A DNA stretch of 54,644 nucleotides from Nocardioides mangrovi (GCF_020073815.1 NZ_JAIQZJ010000010.1:1-54644), one strand, 5' to 3'; shown: positions 42,354 to 51,313, counted from the first letter of the stretch. The notes: generated by a model from the letters alone, not told the origin. Program-made: numbers and translations.

Positions 42354-43688
42354 CTAGCCCGCCGCTGCCACGCGAGCCCGCTCCTCACCGGCCGCGATCT
42401 CGGCGTACAGGTCGACGCAGTAGCGCCCGAAGTCGATCTGGATGGTGTGCCGCGGGGCGCTGTAGTACTGCGCGAGGTGGGCCGCCTCGTCGGCCCTCAT
42501 GATCTCCTCCTGCTCCGCGACGGACGGCAGCGCGTACTGGCCGACGAGCAGCTTCGCGAGCAGCTTGGACTGCTGCTCGGCGAGGTTGACGATCGTCGGG
42601 GACGACTGCGCGAGTCCGGCGTAGAAGAGGTGGTCGACGCCCGGCTTGATCATCCGCTTGAAGAGCGGGTAGCGGTGCTCGGCGTCCGGGTGCAGGTCGG
42701 CCTCGTCGTCCTCGAAGAAGGGGAAGCTCATGTCGTAGCCGGTCGCGCACACGATGACGTCGGCCTCGACGCTCGACCCGTCGGCGAGGTGGACGGTGCG
42801 GCCGTCGAGCCGTTCGATCGCCGGCAGCATGTGGATGTCGCCGGAGCCGGCCTTGGTGAGGAAGTCGGCGCTCACCGACGGGTGGGCCGCCAGCGGCTCG
42901 TGGTCCGGCTCGGGCAGGCCGTAGGTCGTCATGCTGCCGACGAGCTCGCGGATCAGCGCCCGCGACGCGGCGAGCGCCTGCTCCTTGGGGATGTCCGGCG
43001 GCGCCATCACCTTGTCGGCGGGCTGGCCGTTGCGGTACTTCGGCAGCACCCAGACGCCGCGTCGGGCCGAGACGTAGAGCGTCTCGGCCATCCACGGCGC
43101 GGACAGCTCGCTCGCGATGTCCATCGCGGAGTTGCCCATGCCGACGACGATCACCCGCTTGCCGCGCATCTCGATGGGCTCGAACGGCGAGACGTAGGAG
43201 TGGCTGTGCATCAGGACGCCGTCGAACTCGCCCGGGTAGTCGGGCAGCCGCGGCTTCCAGTGGTGGCCGTTCGCGACGACGAGGTCGGTGTAGGTGCGGG
43301 TCTCGCCGGTGCTGAGGGTGACCTCCCAGCCGCCCGCCTCGGTACGACGCGCGCGCTCGACGCCGGTGTTGAAGGTGATCTTGTCGCGCAGGCCGAAGTG
43401 GTCGACGTAGTCGCGGAAGTACTGGTGGATCAGGGTGTGGTGCGGGAAGTGCGGGAAGTCCGCGGGCGCGGGGTAGTCCTCGAACTCCAGCCGCGAGGTC
43501 GAGGTGTCGATGTGCAGCGACTCGTAGACCGACGAGCGGCCGTTGGGGTTGCGGAAGTACCAGTTGCCGCCCACGTCGTCGGACAGCTCGAACTGGTCGT
43601 AGTCGATGCCGTGGTCCTTCAGGCGCTTGGCCGTGGTGAAGCCCGAGCAGCCGGCGCCGATGATGCAGACCTTCACGGGCCCGCTCAC
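42354..43688 (-). CDS. Flavin-containing monooxygenase
   Basis: A 444-residue FAD/NADPH monooxygenase. The FAD loop is VCIIGAGCSGFTTAKRL (7-23), then GGNWYFRNPNGRSSVYESLHIDTS. The fingerprint FDGVLMHSHSY fits FxGxxxHxxxY, the FMO form rather than the Trp-ending Baeyer-Villiger form. The NADPH loop is VIVVGMGNSAMDIASEL, followed by VIVCATGYDMSFPFF. It should oxygenate a soft nucleophile or a ketone; the substrate is unknown. GTG 43688 overlaps the stop of the upstream hydrolase gene by 4 bases (GTGA), so it is co-translated with that gene and shares its KstR-like operator. Confidence 0.87.
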   Translation of the reverse strand: MSGPVKVCIIGAGCSGFTTAKRLKDHGIDYDQFELSDDVGGNWYFRNPNGRSSVYESLHIDTSTSRLEFEDYPAPADFPHFPHHTLIHQYFRDYVDHFGLRDKITFNTGVERARRTEAGGWEVTLSTGETRTYTDLVVANGHHWKPRLPDYPGEFDGVLMHSHSYVSPFEPIEMRGKRVIVVGMGNSAMDIASELSAPWMAETLYVSARRGVWVLPKYRNGQPADKVMAPPDIPKEQALAASRALIRELVGSMTTYGLPEPDHEPLAAHPSVSADFLTKAGSGDIHMLPAIERLDGRTVHLADGSSVEADVIVCATGYDMSFPFFEDDEADLHPDAEHRYPLFKRMIKPGVDHLFYAGLAQSSPTIVNLAEQQSKLLAKLLVGQYALPSVAEQEEIMRADEAAHLAQYYSAPRHTIQIDFGRYCVDLYAEIAAGEERARVAAAG

Positions 43689-44809
43689 GCTCCGGCCTCC
43701 AGGCACGCGAACGCGGTGCGCACGTAGGCGTCGGTGCGGGGGCTGGACGTCATGTGGTTCTCCAGACGGTTGGGTGCGTAGGCGACGGTGACGCGGCGGT
43801 CGAGGTCGTTGACGACGATGGCGCCGCCGTACCCCGTCCACCAGCAGACACGGCCGTCGGGGACGGCCGGCGCGGAGCTCGGGTGCGGGAGGCCGTAGCC
43901 GATGCCCCAGCGCACCGGCAGGAGCAGGACCTTGTCGACGCCCTCCGCCTGGACCTCGAAGATCCGGTCGATCGTGGCCGGGGAGAGGAGGCGCACGCCG
44001 CCGACCTCGCCGCCGTGGGAGACGACCGACTGGGCGCGGGCGATCGAGCGGGCGTTGCCGTGGCCGTTGGCGCCGGCGACCGAGACCCGGCGCCACCCGG
44101 GCGTGTTCCAGATCGCCGGGTCGAGGAACGGGTTGACCAGCGTCGGCACCAGCAGGTTGCCCTCGGGCAGCGCGCTGACGTCGATGCCGCCGGGTGGGGG
44201 TGGGATCAGGTCGGCGCAGCGACCGAGCACCTCCTCGGGGACACCGAGGTGGAAGTCGGCGCCGAGCGGCTCGGCGACCAGGGTGCGGAAGTGCTCGGAC
44301 AGCGGGACGCCGGTGGCGCCCCGCACGAGGCCGTCGAGGAGGTGGCCGTAGTCGACCATGTGGTAGCCCGACGCGGTCCCGGGCTCCCACCACGGCTCCT
44401 GCTCGGCCAGCATCCGCTCGGACCTCTCCAGGTCCAGGAGGCCGGGAACGTCGAGCGTCGCGGTCCACCCGGCGTACCCCGAGGTGTGCGCGAGCAGGTG
44501 CCGCACGAGCACGTCGTCGCGGGCGAAGTCCGGCCAGTACGACGAGACCGGCGCGTCCAGGTCGAGCACGCCGCGGTCGGCCAGCACGAGCGTGGTGAGC
44601 GCCGCCATCGTCTTGGTGACCGACCAGACCTGCACGACGGTGTCCTCGGCCCACGGCACCCCGGGGCGCGCCTCGCCGCCCCACAGGTCGACGACCAGCT
44701 CGCCGTCGTGGACGACCGCGACGGAGGCGCCGGCCTCGGTGCCGTCGGTCAGGCAGGCCTCGAAGAGGTCCGCGAGGGGTTGGTACGACGGGTGGTGGGT
44801 GCCGGGCAT
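43685..44809 (-). CDS. Beta-lactamase-fold serine hydrolase (EstB-like esterase)
   Basis: A 374-residue class C beta-lactamase-like hydrolase. The SxxK motif is WSVTKTMAAL with Ser63 and Lys66. A Tyr-containing YHMVDYGHLLDG near residue 150 supplies the second motif, and VSHGGEVGG with WTGYGGAIVV completes the site. There is no signal peptide, which favours an intracellular carboxylesterase over a lactamase. It is the first gene of a pair with the FAD monooxygenase. Transcription is leaderless from TAGGGT, with a KstR-like palindrome 8 bases upstream of that box, so it is probably used in steroid or lipid breakdown. Confidence 0.85.
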   Translation of the reverse strand: MPGTHHPSYQPLADLFEACLTDGTEAGASVAVVHDGELVVDLWGGEARPGVPWAEDTVVQVWSVTKTMAALTTLVLADRGVLDLDAPVSSYWPDFARDDVLVRHLLAHTSGYAGWTATLDVPGLLDLERSERMLAEQEPWWEPGTASGYHMVDYGHLLDGLVRGATGVPLSEHFRTLVAEPLGADFHLGVPEEVLGRCADLIPPPPGGIDVSALPEGNLLVPTLVNPFLDPAIWNTPGWRRVSVAGANGHGNARSIARAQSVVSHGGEVGGVRLLSPATIDRIFEVQAEGVDKVLLLPVRWGIGYGLPHPSSAPAVPDGRVCWWTGYGGAIVVNDLDRRVTVAYAPNRLENHMTSSPRTDAYVRTAFACLEAGA

Positions 44810-44815
44810 GCCAGC

Positions 44816-44821
44816 ACCCTA
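44816..44821 (-). promoter_or_regulatory. Leaderless -10 box TAGGGT for the hydrolase gene
   Basis: TAGGGT on the minus strand, 6 nt before ATG 44809 and 8 nt from the KstR-like site. Confidence 0.6.
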
Positions 44822-44829
44822 GGCAGAAA

Positions 44830-44845
44830 TGAGAACAGGTTCTAG
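44830..44845. promoter_or_regulatory. KstR-like operator, TGAGAACAGGTTCTAG
   Basis: Shares 14 consecutive bases with the site at 31192 and matches the KstR consensus except for one outer position (G for T). It is placed identically relative to the -10 box of the hydrolase gene. Confidence 0.6.
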
Positions 44846-44853
44846 GTCGCGCG

Positions 44854-45594
44854 TCAGCGCAGTGCGTAGGTCGCCATCGAGACGCCGACGTAGTGCGACA
44901 CGAACGCCAGGATCGTGAAGGTGTGGAAGACCTCGTGGAACCCGAACCAGCGCGGCCACGGGTTGGGCCGCTTGAAGCCGTAGACCACGCCACCGAACGT
45001 GTAGAGCGCGCCGCCCACGACGATCATGGTGAAGGTGGCGATGCCGATCCCGAGGCCTAGCCGGGTGGCGCCGTCGAAGAAGGACGGGATGAAGAAGATC
45101 GCCGCCCACCCGAGGGCGATGTAGATCGGCACGTAGAGCCAGCGCGGCGCGTCGGTCCAGAAGACCCGGAAGCCGACGCCCAGGATCGCACCGGTCCACA
45201 CGGTGGCCAGCAGGACCACCTGCTGGGTGCCGTGCAGCAGGAGGAGGCTGAACGGCGTGTAGGAGCCGGCGATCAGCAGGAAGATGTTGGAGTGGTCGAA
45301 GCGGCGCAGGAACGCCCACACCCGCGGTGACCAGGTGCCGGTGTGGTAGATCGCCGACACGGTGAAGAGGATTAGCGCCGAGCCGGTGAAGAGCGCCGAG
45401 CCGATCCGGGTGGTGGTGTTCGGCGAGAGGCAGATCAGCACGATGCCGGCGGCCAGCGTGAGCGGCGCGGTCGCCAGGTGCAGCCACCCGCGCAGCTTCG
45501 GCTTGATCTCGTCCTTCTTGGCCTTGAGGTCGGCGACGGCGTCGTGGAGCTGGTCGAGCCCCGTGCGCACCGCGTCGTTCATGGCCTGGTTCAT
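44854..45594 (-). CDS. Hemolysin III / TrhA family membrane protein
   Basis: A 246-residue seven-helix membrane protein of the PAQR/TrhA group. A 35-residue charged N-terminus precedes GWLHLATAPLTLAAGIVLI. The conserved SAIYHTGTW, FDHSNIFLLIAGSYTPFSLL, and the C-terminal FGFHEVFHTFTILAFVSHYVG (EVFHxF and the terminal His) place the Ser/His/Asp metal site typical of the superfamily. The family has been linked to membrane energetics and lipid homeostasis; the hemolysin name is historical. It diverges from the isoprenyl transferase gene, an order I recall as common in actinobacteria. Confidence 0.88.
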   Translation of the reverse strand: MNQAMNDAVRTGLDQLHDAVADLKAKKDEIKPKLRGWLHLATAPLTLAAGIVLICLSPNTTTRIGSALFTGSALILFTVSAIYHTGTWSPRVWAFLRRFDHSNIFLLIAGSYTPFSLLLLHGTQQVVLLATVWTGAILGVGFRVFWTDAPRWLYVPIYIALGWAAIFFIPSFFDGATRLGLGIGIATFTMIVVGGALYTFGGVVYGFKRPNPWPRWFGFHEVFHTFTILAFVSHYVGVSMATYALR

Positions 45595-45644
45595 GGCGTC
45601 AGGCTACCCGGCGGTCGGTCAGGGAAACCGCCGAACCCCGCGGC

Positions 45645-45650
45645 TACCAT
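45645..45650 (+). promoter_or_regulatory. Leaderless -10 box TACCAT for the isoprenyl transferase
   Basis: TACCAT lies 6 nt before GTG 45657. Confidence 0.55.
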
Positions 45651-45656
45651 CGTGAT

Positions 45657-46433
45657 GTGGCCGACTGGAAGCGGGGAGTACGACGGGTCCTCTACCCGGC
45701 GTACGAGGCGAGGGTCCTGCGGCGCATGCCCGACGACATCCCCAAGCACGTGGGGGTGATGCTCGACGGCAACCGGCGCTGGGCCAAGGCCGTCGGCCGC
45801 GACACCGCGCACGGCCACCGCGCCGGCGCCGCCAACATCGAGCCGCTGCTCGGCTGGTGCGACGAGGTCGGCATCGAGGTGGTCACCCTGTGGCTGCTCT
45901 CGACCGACAACCTGTCCGAGCGGCCGGTCAGCGAGCTCGAGCCGCTGCTGCAGATCATCGCCGAGGCGGTCGACTCGCTCGCCGACGCGCGGCGGTGGCG
46001 GATCCACCCGGTGGGTGCGCTCGACCTGCTGCCCGACCACATCGCGGCCCGGCTCAAGCTCGCCGAGGAGCGCACCCGCGACGTCGAGGGCATGCTCGTC
46101 AACGTCGCGGTGCCCTACGGCGGCCGCCGCGAGATCGCCGACGCCGTCCGGTCACTGCTCCAGGAGGCCGCCGCGCAGGGCACCTCGATGGAGGAGCTGG
46201 CCACCGTCCTCGACGTCGAGCACATCGCCGAGCACCTCTACACCAAGGGGCAGCCCGACCCCGACCTGGTCATCCGCACCTCCGGCGAGCAGCGGCTCGG
46301 CGGCTTCCTGCTCTGGCAGTCGGCGAAGTCGGAGTTCTACTTCTGCGAGGCCTACTGGCCCGAGTTCCGCCGGGTCGACTTCCTCCGCGCCATCCGTGCG
46401 TACGCGATGCGGGAGCGCCGCTACGGGGCGTGA
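45657..46433 (+). CDS. uppS: Isoprenyl transferase (cis-prenyltransferase)
   Basis: A 258-residue cis-prenyltransferase. Motif I HVGVMLDGNRRWAK (31-44) holds the catalytic Asp37 and the phosphate-binding Gly38-Asn39-Arg40. Next come GHRAGAANIEPLLGWCDE, LWLLSTDNLSERP and the C-terminal DLVIRTSGEQRLGGFLLWQSAKSEFYF with the IPP-binding RxSGExR set. It builds short or long polyprenyl diphosphates for cell-wall carriers. Actinobacteria often have two, a Z-farnesyl diphosphate synthase and a decaprenyl/undecaprenyl synthase, and sequence alone does not tell which this is. A palindromic repeat just past the stop probably terminates it. Confidence 0.88.
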   Translation: MADWKRGVRRVLYPAYEARVLRRMPDDIPKHVGVMLDGNRRWAKAVGRDTAHGHRAGAANIEPLLGWCDEVGIEVVTLWLLSTDNLSERPVSELEPLLQIIAEAVDSLADARRWRIHPVGALDLLPDHIAARLKLAEERTRDVEGMLVNVAVPYGGRREIADAVRSLLQEAAAQGTSMEELATVLDVEHIAEHLYTKGQPDPDLVIRTSGEQRLGGFLLWQSAKSEFYFCEAYWPEFRRVDFLRAIRAYAMRERRYGA

Positions 46434-46437
46434 GCCG

Positions 46438-46469
46438 GCGGGTTTCCCCGGCTGCCCGGGGAAACCCGC
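46438..46469. terminator. Palindromic repeat element, copy 2, acting as uppS terminator
   Basis: Perfect 14-bp arms (GCGGGTTTCCCCGG and reverse complement) with loop CTGC, five bases after the uppS stop. The stem is the same as in the element at 20224-20257. Confidence 0.7.
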
Positions 46470-46838
46470 TCGACGCTCCGGTGATCCACGGCGTGGCGGG
46501 CGGGTTTCGGCCGACGACCCCGGCTCGGCGCGGCCGTCAGAGCCGCCGCGAGCCGTCCGTATTTCGTGCACGTGACGTTCACCCACACGTTCGGGCGTGT
46601 CGCCCGAATCCACCAGATTCGCGGCGTACGTTCCAGACATCGGCGAGTGGGGAAGCTCGCCGTACCGGGAGGCCCGTTCGTGAGCATTCACGACTGCACC
46701 ACGCACCAGCTGGGGGAGAGGCCCTGCTGGCGCGCGACCGGGAGCCGGCACTCCGGCGCTCGGGCTCGATCCGGTCCATCAGTGTGAACTGAGGGCCGGA
46801 CGCGGAGTGCCCGCCCGGCCTTGTGAAGGGGTGTCACC
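46470..46838 (+). promoter_or_regulatory. Structured leader region upstream of the PIN-PhoH gene
   Basis: About 370 bases without a convincing gene. It contains perfect hairpins at 46590-46608 (TTCGGGCG/CGCCCGAA, loop TGT), 46606-46620 (GAATC/GATTC) and 46641-46662 (CGGCGAG/CTCGCCG, loop TGGGGAAG). The first two overlap at 46606-46608 and exclude each other. An open frame at 46566-46787 (73 residues) has weaker third-position GC than real genes here, so its coding status is doubtful. Confidence 0.4.
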
Positions 46839-48206
46839 GTGCCGACCCAGGCTCCGAAGACCCAGCGCTCCTCCTCCACCACCCGCACGCGGACCCGCGC
46901 CAAAGCGCCGAGCGTCCGCACCTACGTGCTCGACACGAGCGTGCTGCTGGCCGATCCCGGCGCGCTGCGCCGGTTCGCCGAGCACGAGGTCGTGCTGCCC
47001 GTGGTGGTGATCACGGAGCTGGAGGGCAAGCGGCACCACCCCGAGCTGGGCTTCTTCGCGCGGACGGCGCTGCGGATGCTCGACGAGCTGCGGGTCACCC
47101 ACGGCCGGCTCGACGCCCCGGTGCCGGTCGGCGACGAGGGCGGCACGGTCCGGGTCGAGCTCAACCACACCGACCCCGAGTCGCTGCCGTCGGGCTTCCG
47201 GCTGGGTGACAACGACACCCGCATCCTCGCCGTCGCGCGCAACCTCGCCAACGAGGGCCACGACGTCACGCTCGTCTCCAAGGACCTGCCGCTGCGGATC
47301 AAGGCCTCCGCGGTCGGCCTCGACGCCGAGGAGTACCGCGCCGAGGCGATCAGCGACTCCGACACCGGCTACTCCGGGATGGCGGAGATCGACGTGACCG
47401 CCGCCGACCTCGACGAGCTGTACGACGACGGCGTGATCGATCTCGACGTCGCCCGTGACCTGCCCTGCCACCAGGGTCTGGTGCTGCTCTCCGACCGGGG
47501 TACGGCGCTCGGGCGGGTCGGCGCCGACAAGCGCGTGCACCTGGTCCGCGGCGACCGGGAGGCCTTCGGCATCCACGGCCGCTCCGCGGAGCAGCGGATC
47601 GCGCTCGAGATGCTGCTCGACCCCGAGGTCGGGATCGTGTCCCTCGGCGGCCGCGCCGGCACCGGCAAGTCGGCGATGGCGCTGTGCGCCGGGCTCGAGG
47701 CCGTCATGGAGCGCCGGCAGCACAAGAAGGTCGTGGTCTTCCGCCCGCTCTTCGCGGTCGGCGGCCAGGAGCTCGGCTACCTGCCCGGCTCGGAGTCGGA
47801 GAAGATGTCGCCGTGGGCGCAGGCCGTCTTCGACACCCTCGGCGCGATGACCTCGCGCGACGTGATCGAGGAGGTCCTCGACCGCGGCATGCTCGAGGTG
47901 CTGCCGCTGACCCACATCCGCGGCCGCTCGCTGCACGACGCGTTCGTGATCGTCGACGAGGCCCAGTCGCTGGAGCGCAACGTGCTGCTCACCGTGCTCT
48001 CCCGGATCGGCGCCAACTCCAAGGTCGTGCTCACCCACGACGTCGCCCAGCGCGACAACCTGCGGGTCGGCCGCCACGACGGCGTCGTCGCGGTCGTGGA
48101 GAAGCTCAAGGGCCACCCGCTCTTCGCGCACGTCACGCTGACCCGCTCGGAGCGCTCCCCGATCGCAGCCCTGGTCACCGAGATGCTGGAGGACGTCACG
48201 CTCTGA
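46839..48206 (+). CDS. phoH2: PIN domain-PhoH ATPase fusion protein
   Basis: A 455-residue fusion. After a basic 25-residue tail, residues about 28-165 form a PIN nuclease domain ([19 protein letters not shown], with acidic residues in [10 protein letters not shown] and [11 protein letters not shown]). Residues about 240-450 form the PhoH ATPase, with Walker [17 protein letters not shown] near 270-285 and Walker [17 protein letters not shown] near 366-380. In mycobacteria PhoH2 is an RNA helicase/RNase. Catalytic Asp residues of the PIN domain appear intact. GTG 46839 has GAAGGGG eight bases upstream. Confidence 0.88.
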   Translation: MPTQAPKTQRSSSTTRTRTRAKAPSVRTYVLDTSVLLADPGALRRFAEHEVVLPVVVITELEGKRHHPELGFFARTALRMLDELRVTHGRLDAPVPVGDEGGTVRVELNHTDPESLPSGFRLGDNDTRILAVARNLANEGHDVTLVSKDLPLRIKASAVGLDAEEYRAEAISDSDTGYSGMAEIDVTAADLDELYDDGVIDLDVARDLPCHQGLVLLSDRGTALGRVGADKRVHLVRGDREAFGIHGRSAEQRIALEMLLDPEVGIVSLGGRAGTGKSAMALCAGLEAVMERRQHKKVVVFRPLFAVGGQELGYLPGSESEKMSPWAQAVFDTLGAMTSRDVIEEVLDRGMLEVLPLTHIRGRSLHDAFVIVDEAQSLERNVLLTVLSRIGANSKVVLTHDVAQRDNLRVGRHDGVVAVVEKLKGHPLFAHVTLTRSERSPIAALVTEMLEDVTL

Positions 48207-48602
48207 CGGCCGCCGACCAAGCAGTCCCGCCCGCGGCGGAGGTGTGGGGGGGGGGGCCGGGGGGGCGGGGGGCCCCCCCCCCCCCCACGGGGGGGGGGTT
48301 GGACGGCGCGCACAGGGGGGGGGGTGCCCGGGGGCGCCGGGCCACCCCCCCACACTCGAGTGGAGGGTGTGACTCACGGGACGCACGTGACGCGATCTTT
48401 CCTCAAAATCGGGGTCGAATCCGCGGGTTCGGTTTGCGTGCGCCGATGTCGTCAGGCAGGGTGGCCCGTGATCTTTTCGTGACCTTGCTGCCCAGCGATG
48501 TATCCAGCGGCCCTAGTTCCGCGCAGGTCCCGAAACACCCCGAGCACCACCGAGCACCACCTCGAACGATGCCCCGAGTCGTCTACCCCGAGTCCTGAGC
48601 CC
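48207..48602. other. Intergenic region with poly-G/C tract and upstream sequence of the lytic transglycosylase
   Basis: No gene is seen in this 396-bp stretch. 48245-48355 is nearly pure G and C homopolymer, a probable consensus error or gap. 48360-48602 is ordinary sequence and must hold the promoter of the next gene. It includes a GTGATC-N5-GTGACC direct repeat at 48468-48484 and a short CCGAGCACCA tandem near 48540. Confidence 0.6.
48468..48484 (+). promoter_or_regulatory. Possible MtrA-type direct repeat, GTGATC-N5-GTGACC
   Basis: Two related hexamers, 11 bases apart, upstream of a cell-wall hydrolase gene. Response regulator MtrA binds comparable GTnACC-N5-GTnACC repeats before such genes in other actinobacteria, as I recall. 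Confidence 0.35.
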
Positions 48603-49250
48603 TTGTCGAAGCACGCCAAGTACACCCCGAAGCACCGTCATGTCGCCGAGCGCCCCGCGCGTACGGCGATCAAGAAGGCGGTCGTCATGTCCTCGGTCGC
48701 GGTCGCCGCGACCGGCGTGGCGGTCTCCGGAGGCGTGCTCGGGCAACCGACCGGCGTGCCGACGGTCGCCGACGACCTCGGCTCCGCCACAGGCGCCACG
48801 CTCGCCGGGCACGCGGGCGACAGCGACACCGACCGGGCTCCGGTCGCCACGCGCTCGTTCGACCGCCGCGGCGACGCCGACCCGGCCAAGAAGGCGGCGC
48901 TCTCGGCCGGTACCGGCCCGGCCGTGACCCGCTCGGTCGAGCTCTCCGACGGCGACCCCCGCGACATCGCGCAGGCACTGATGCCGCAGTTCGGCTTCTC
49001 CTCCGACCAGTTCGGCTGCCTCGACTCCCTCTGGACCCGCGAGAGCGGCTGGAACCCCGCCGCGCAGAACGCCTCCTCCGGCGCCTTCGGCATCCCGCAG
49101 GCGCTCCCCGGCTCCAAGATGGCCAGCGCCGGTGCCGACTGGGCCACCAACCCGGCGACCCAGATCGAGTGGGGCCTGGGCTACATCCAGGACCGCTACG
49201 GCAGCCCCTGCGGCGCCTGGTCGCACTCCGAGTCGTACGGCTGGTACTGA
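48603..49250 (+). CDS. Secreted lytic transglycosylase-like protein (SLT-like)
   Basis: A 215-residue protein. It begins TTG (48603), reading MSKHAKYTPKHRHVAERPARTA, a basic N-region before AIKKAVVMSSVAVAATGVAVSGGVLG, which is a signal peptide or anchor of the Sec type. A low-complexity linker (about 50-130) follows, and the C-terminal 85 residues form a small lysozyme-like domain: FGCLDSLWTRESGWNPAAQNASSGAFGIPQALPGSKM. Glu in TRESGW is the likely catalytic acid, and the domain ends DRYGSPCGAWSHSESYGWY with a Cys pair. It should cut peptidoglycan between MurNAc and GlcNAc during growth. The TTG start matches relatives; the longer ATG frame from 48498 does not look like a leader. Confidence 0.82.
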   Translation: MSKHAKYTPKHRHVAERPARTAIKKAVVMSSVAVAATGVAVSGGVLGQPTGVPTVADDLGSATGATLAGHAGDSDTDRAPVATRSFDRRGDADPAKKAALSAGTGPAVTRSVELSDGDPRDIAQALMPQFGFSSDQFGCLDSLWTRESGWNPAAQNASSGAFGIPQALPGSKMASAGADWATNPATQIEWGLGYIQDRYGSPCGAWSHSESYGWY

Positions 49251-49267
49251 CTCGTTGGACGACTGGC

Positions 49268-51313
49268 TCAGTTCGTCATGGTGTTCTTCAGGTGGGCGCC
49301 GATGTAGCCGACGTAGACCCTGCCGCTTCCGCTGTAGTCGTCGAGGTAGTACATCCGCGGGGACACCATCCCAAGGTGTCCCAGTTTGAAATGTGCCTCC
49401 ATGCGCGCCGACCCTGAGGGATCCACCGTGACGGGCACCGGGAAGTCACGCAAGTCTCCCCACTGCTGCATCGTCACGCTTGTCTCCCCCTCGGCATACT
49501 TCTTCTTCGGCATTGACTGGTACCCGTTTGGTGTCTCGCGGAGGTACTGCCGGACGTTAGTGCCGCATTTGCCGTCGTTCCGGGCTCGCACGTAATCAGC
49601 CAAGGCCAGGAGAGCCTGCCAAGCCACTGAAGCAATCTTTCCGACGGTATCGACCGAGTCGAGCGCCAAGAGTTCGTTCTCGTCTCCAGTAAAGACGACG
49701 CCGGCATTCTCTAGTTCGGGCAGCCTGTCCAGGAGCTCTGCCCAGTTCTCGGGCGTTGTCCGGTAAGCCTCTTCGGGAACGACCGCGAACGCCCCGTCGT
49801 AGTCGCCCGCAGCTTCAAGCCTCGAGCGTAGCCAACGATTCTCGTCCTCTAGCTTGCTCGCGTCAGAGGCCGCCACACGCTCGTCGATTTGCGATTCTTC
49901 ATATGCAAGGTTCAGCAGGGACAAACGGTCTTCAAGCTCGGCGATCTGCTCGCCTCGATCTGCGAGCTGTAGCTCGATCTGCTTGACGCGTTGCGCCACG
50001 GCATCCGCTTGCGCTGTCTTGGCAGCCAACTGCGAGATCGACTCGCCATCCAAGCCAGCAAGGCCGAGGGCAGACGTCACGTGATCGAGTTTCGACTTGA
50101 GTTGCGCAAGCTCCAGAAGGGCGGCTGTCAGCTCAAGCTCGGCGGGGAGAGGCTCCCGCGGGGCACTGGCCTCGACGTCCGGCGCCTGCTCCCTTGGTGT
50201 GCGGGGCGGAGTGGGCGTGACTTCAGTGACCGCGCTGGTGGGCTCGAGCTCGCTCCCTGCGCGATTCTCACCGAGCCCGGGAGATGCTTGTGATCCATCG
50301 GGAACGAACGCAGCGATTGACTCAACTAGCGTGCGGTCCTCCAGCCGACGGAAGGTCCGATCAGTCTGTGTCCAGCCGTCAGGCGGAGGCCGGAGGAAGG
50401 CGTGTCGACGGGCAATCCTGCCAAGCAGTTGTTGGATGACTTGATCGGGTTCCCTTGCAAGGCGCTCCGTCGTCAGAAACTTGTGCCGGAGTGCGTCCCC
50501 TCGGACGGCAGGGTCGACCTCGGGGAGGTAGGTGCGGAGCGTCCACGGTGCGACCGCGTGGGGAAGGCCGAGTGCAGACGATAGTTGAGTAGTGGCTTCG
50601 GGGGACAGCACAGCCACCTGAGCTAGGCCCCGTACCTGCCGCGCCCAGCGGGATACTTGATGGCGAAAGGCCGCGAAGTCGATCGACCCATGACTAGTCC
50701 CGGCGACGAAGAACAGGCCTCTGCGGTCGGGGTCGCACAACTGGTCTAAAAACTCTTCGATCCCCGTGGGTCCGACCGTCTGAGTGTCGCTCGACATCAA
50801 CGTGTCGCCGTCCGTCAGTGGCAGCGCGTCCAGAAGATATGTCGCAAGGCGTGGCACCGCGGTCCAGCGGCCCTGACTGTTGCCTACTTGGAGGGCGACC
50901 CAGGCGTCCCCTTCGGCCGGCACTCTGACGGTCAACTGCGAACGCCAATCGCCAAGCGGTGTCGCCTCGACAAGTCGAGCCCGGAACTCGCGTCCAGCAG
51001 AGGACTCGTGGTGCAGGGTCAGAAGGTCCCGATCGTGACCCGTCTGTTGCTGATAGCCGCTTTTGTCGAGCGTCGGATCCCAGCCATCCTTCTGCACTCG
51101 AAGCCACGCCGCGAACTGTGACTGGGCAACCGCAATCGGATCTGTGGCGCCAGCGCCCACGCGCAGAGACATCTGATACGAGTTGGACGCAGTTCGCTCG
51201 TCACTTGCGGCCACCGACCTATTCGCCATGGCGCGGACCTTAACTCTCGGCGCCTGCTCCGACGAGTGAAACGGCCGCAGCCCGATCGTTGGCGTGCCGA
51301 CCCTGGTTGCCAT
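49268..51313 (-). CDS. Large orphan protein with central coiled coil, lower GC, candidate defence gene
   Basis: A 681-residue protein of unknown function. Three parts can be seen. Residues 1-330 are a mixed alpha/beta region including RGLAQVAVLSPEATTQLSS and APWTLRTYLPEVDP (229-268). A Pro/Thr/Glu linker (335-388) and a coiled coil (390-500, ELAQLKSKLDHV to DENRWLRSRLEAAG) follow. Residues 505-681 are a C-terminal domain closing with PRMYYLDDYSGSGRVYVGYIGAHL. From memory this resembles uncharacterised proteins of defence islands, but I cannot name a system. GC is clearly lower than its neighbours (34 of 60 bases in 49501-49560), indicating transfer. No partner gene, integrase or tRNA flanks it. 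ATG 51229 (MANRSVAAS) is an alternative start. Confidence 0.7.
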   Translation of the reverse strand: MATRVGTPTIGLRPFHSSEQAPRVKVRAMANRSVAASDERTASNSYQMSLRVGAGATDPIAVAQSQFAAWLRVQKDGWDPTLDKSGYQQQTGHDRDLLTLHHESSAGREFRARLVEATPLGDWRSQLTVRVPAEGDAWVALQVGNSQGRWTAVPRLATYLLDALPLTDGDTLMSSDTQTVGPTGIEEFLDQLCDPDRRGLFFVAGTSHGSIDFAAFRHQVSRWARQVRGLAQVAVLSPEATTQLSSALGLPHAVAPWTLRTYLPEVDPAVRGDALRHKFLTTERLAREPDQVIQQLLGRIARRHAFLRPPPDGWTQTDRTFRRLEDRTLVESIAAFVPDGSQASPGLGENRAGSELEPTSAVTEVTPTPPRTPREQAPDVEASAPREPLPAELELTAALLELAQLKSKLDHVTSALGLAGLDGESISQLAAKTAQADAVAQRVKQIELQLADRGEQIAELEDRLSLLNLAYEESQIDERVAASDASKLEDENRWLRSRLEAAGDYDGAFAVVPEEAYRTTPENWAELLDRLPELENAGVVFTGDENELLALDSVDTVGKIASVAWQALLALADYVRARNDGKCGTNVRQYLRETPNGYQSMPKKKYAEGETSVTMQQWGDLRDFPVPVTVDPSGSARMEAHFKLGHLGMVSPRMYYLDDYSGSGRVYVGYIGAHLKNTMTN

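Noticed and set aside
48360..48602. Possible ydaO (c-di-AMP) riboswitch before the transglycosylase gene, common for cell-wall hydrolases
   Set aside because: The conserved GC-rich core sequence pattern was not recognisable.
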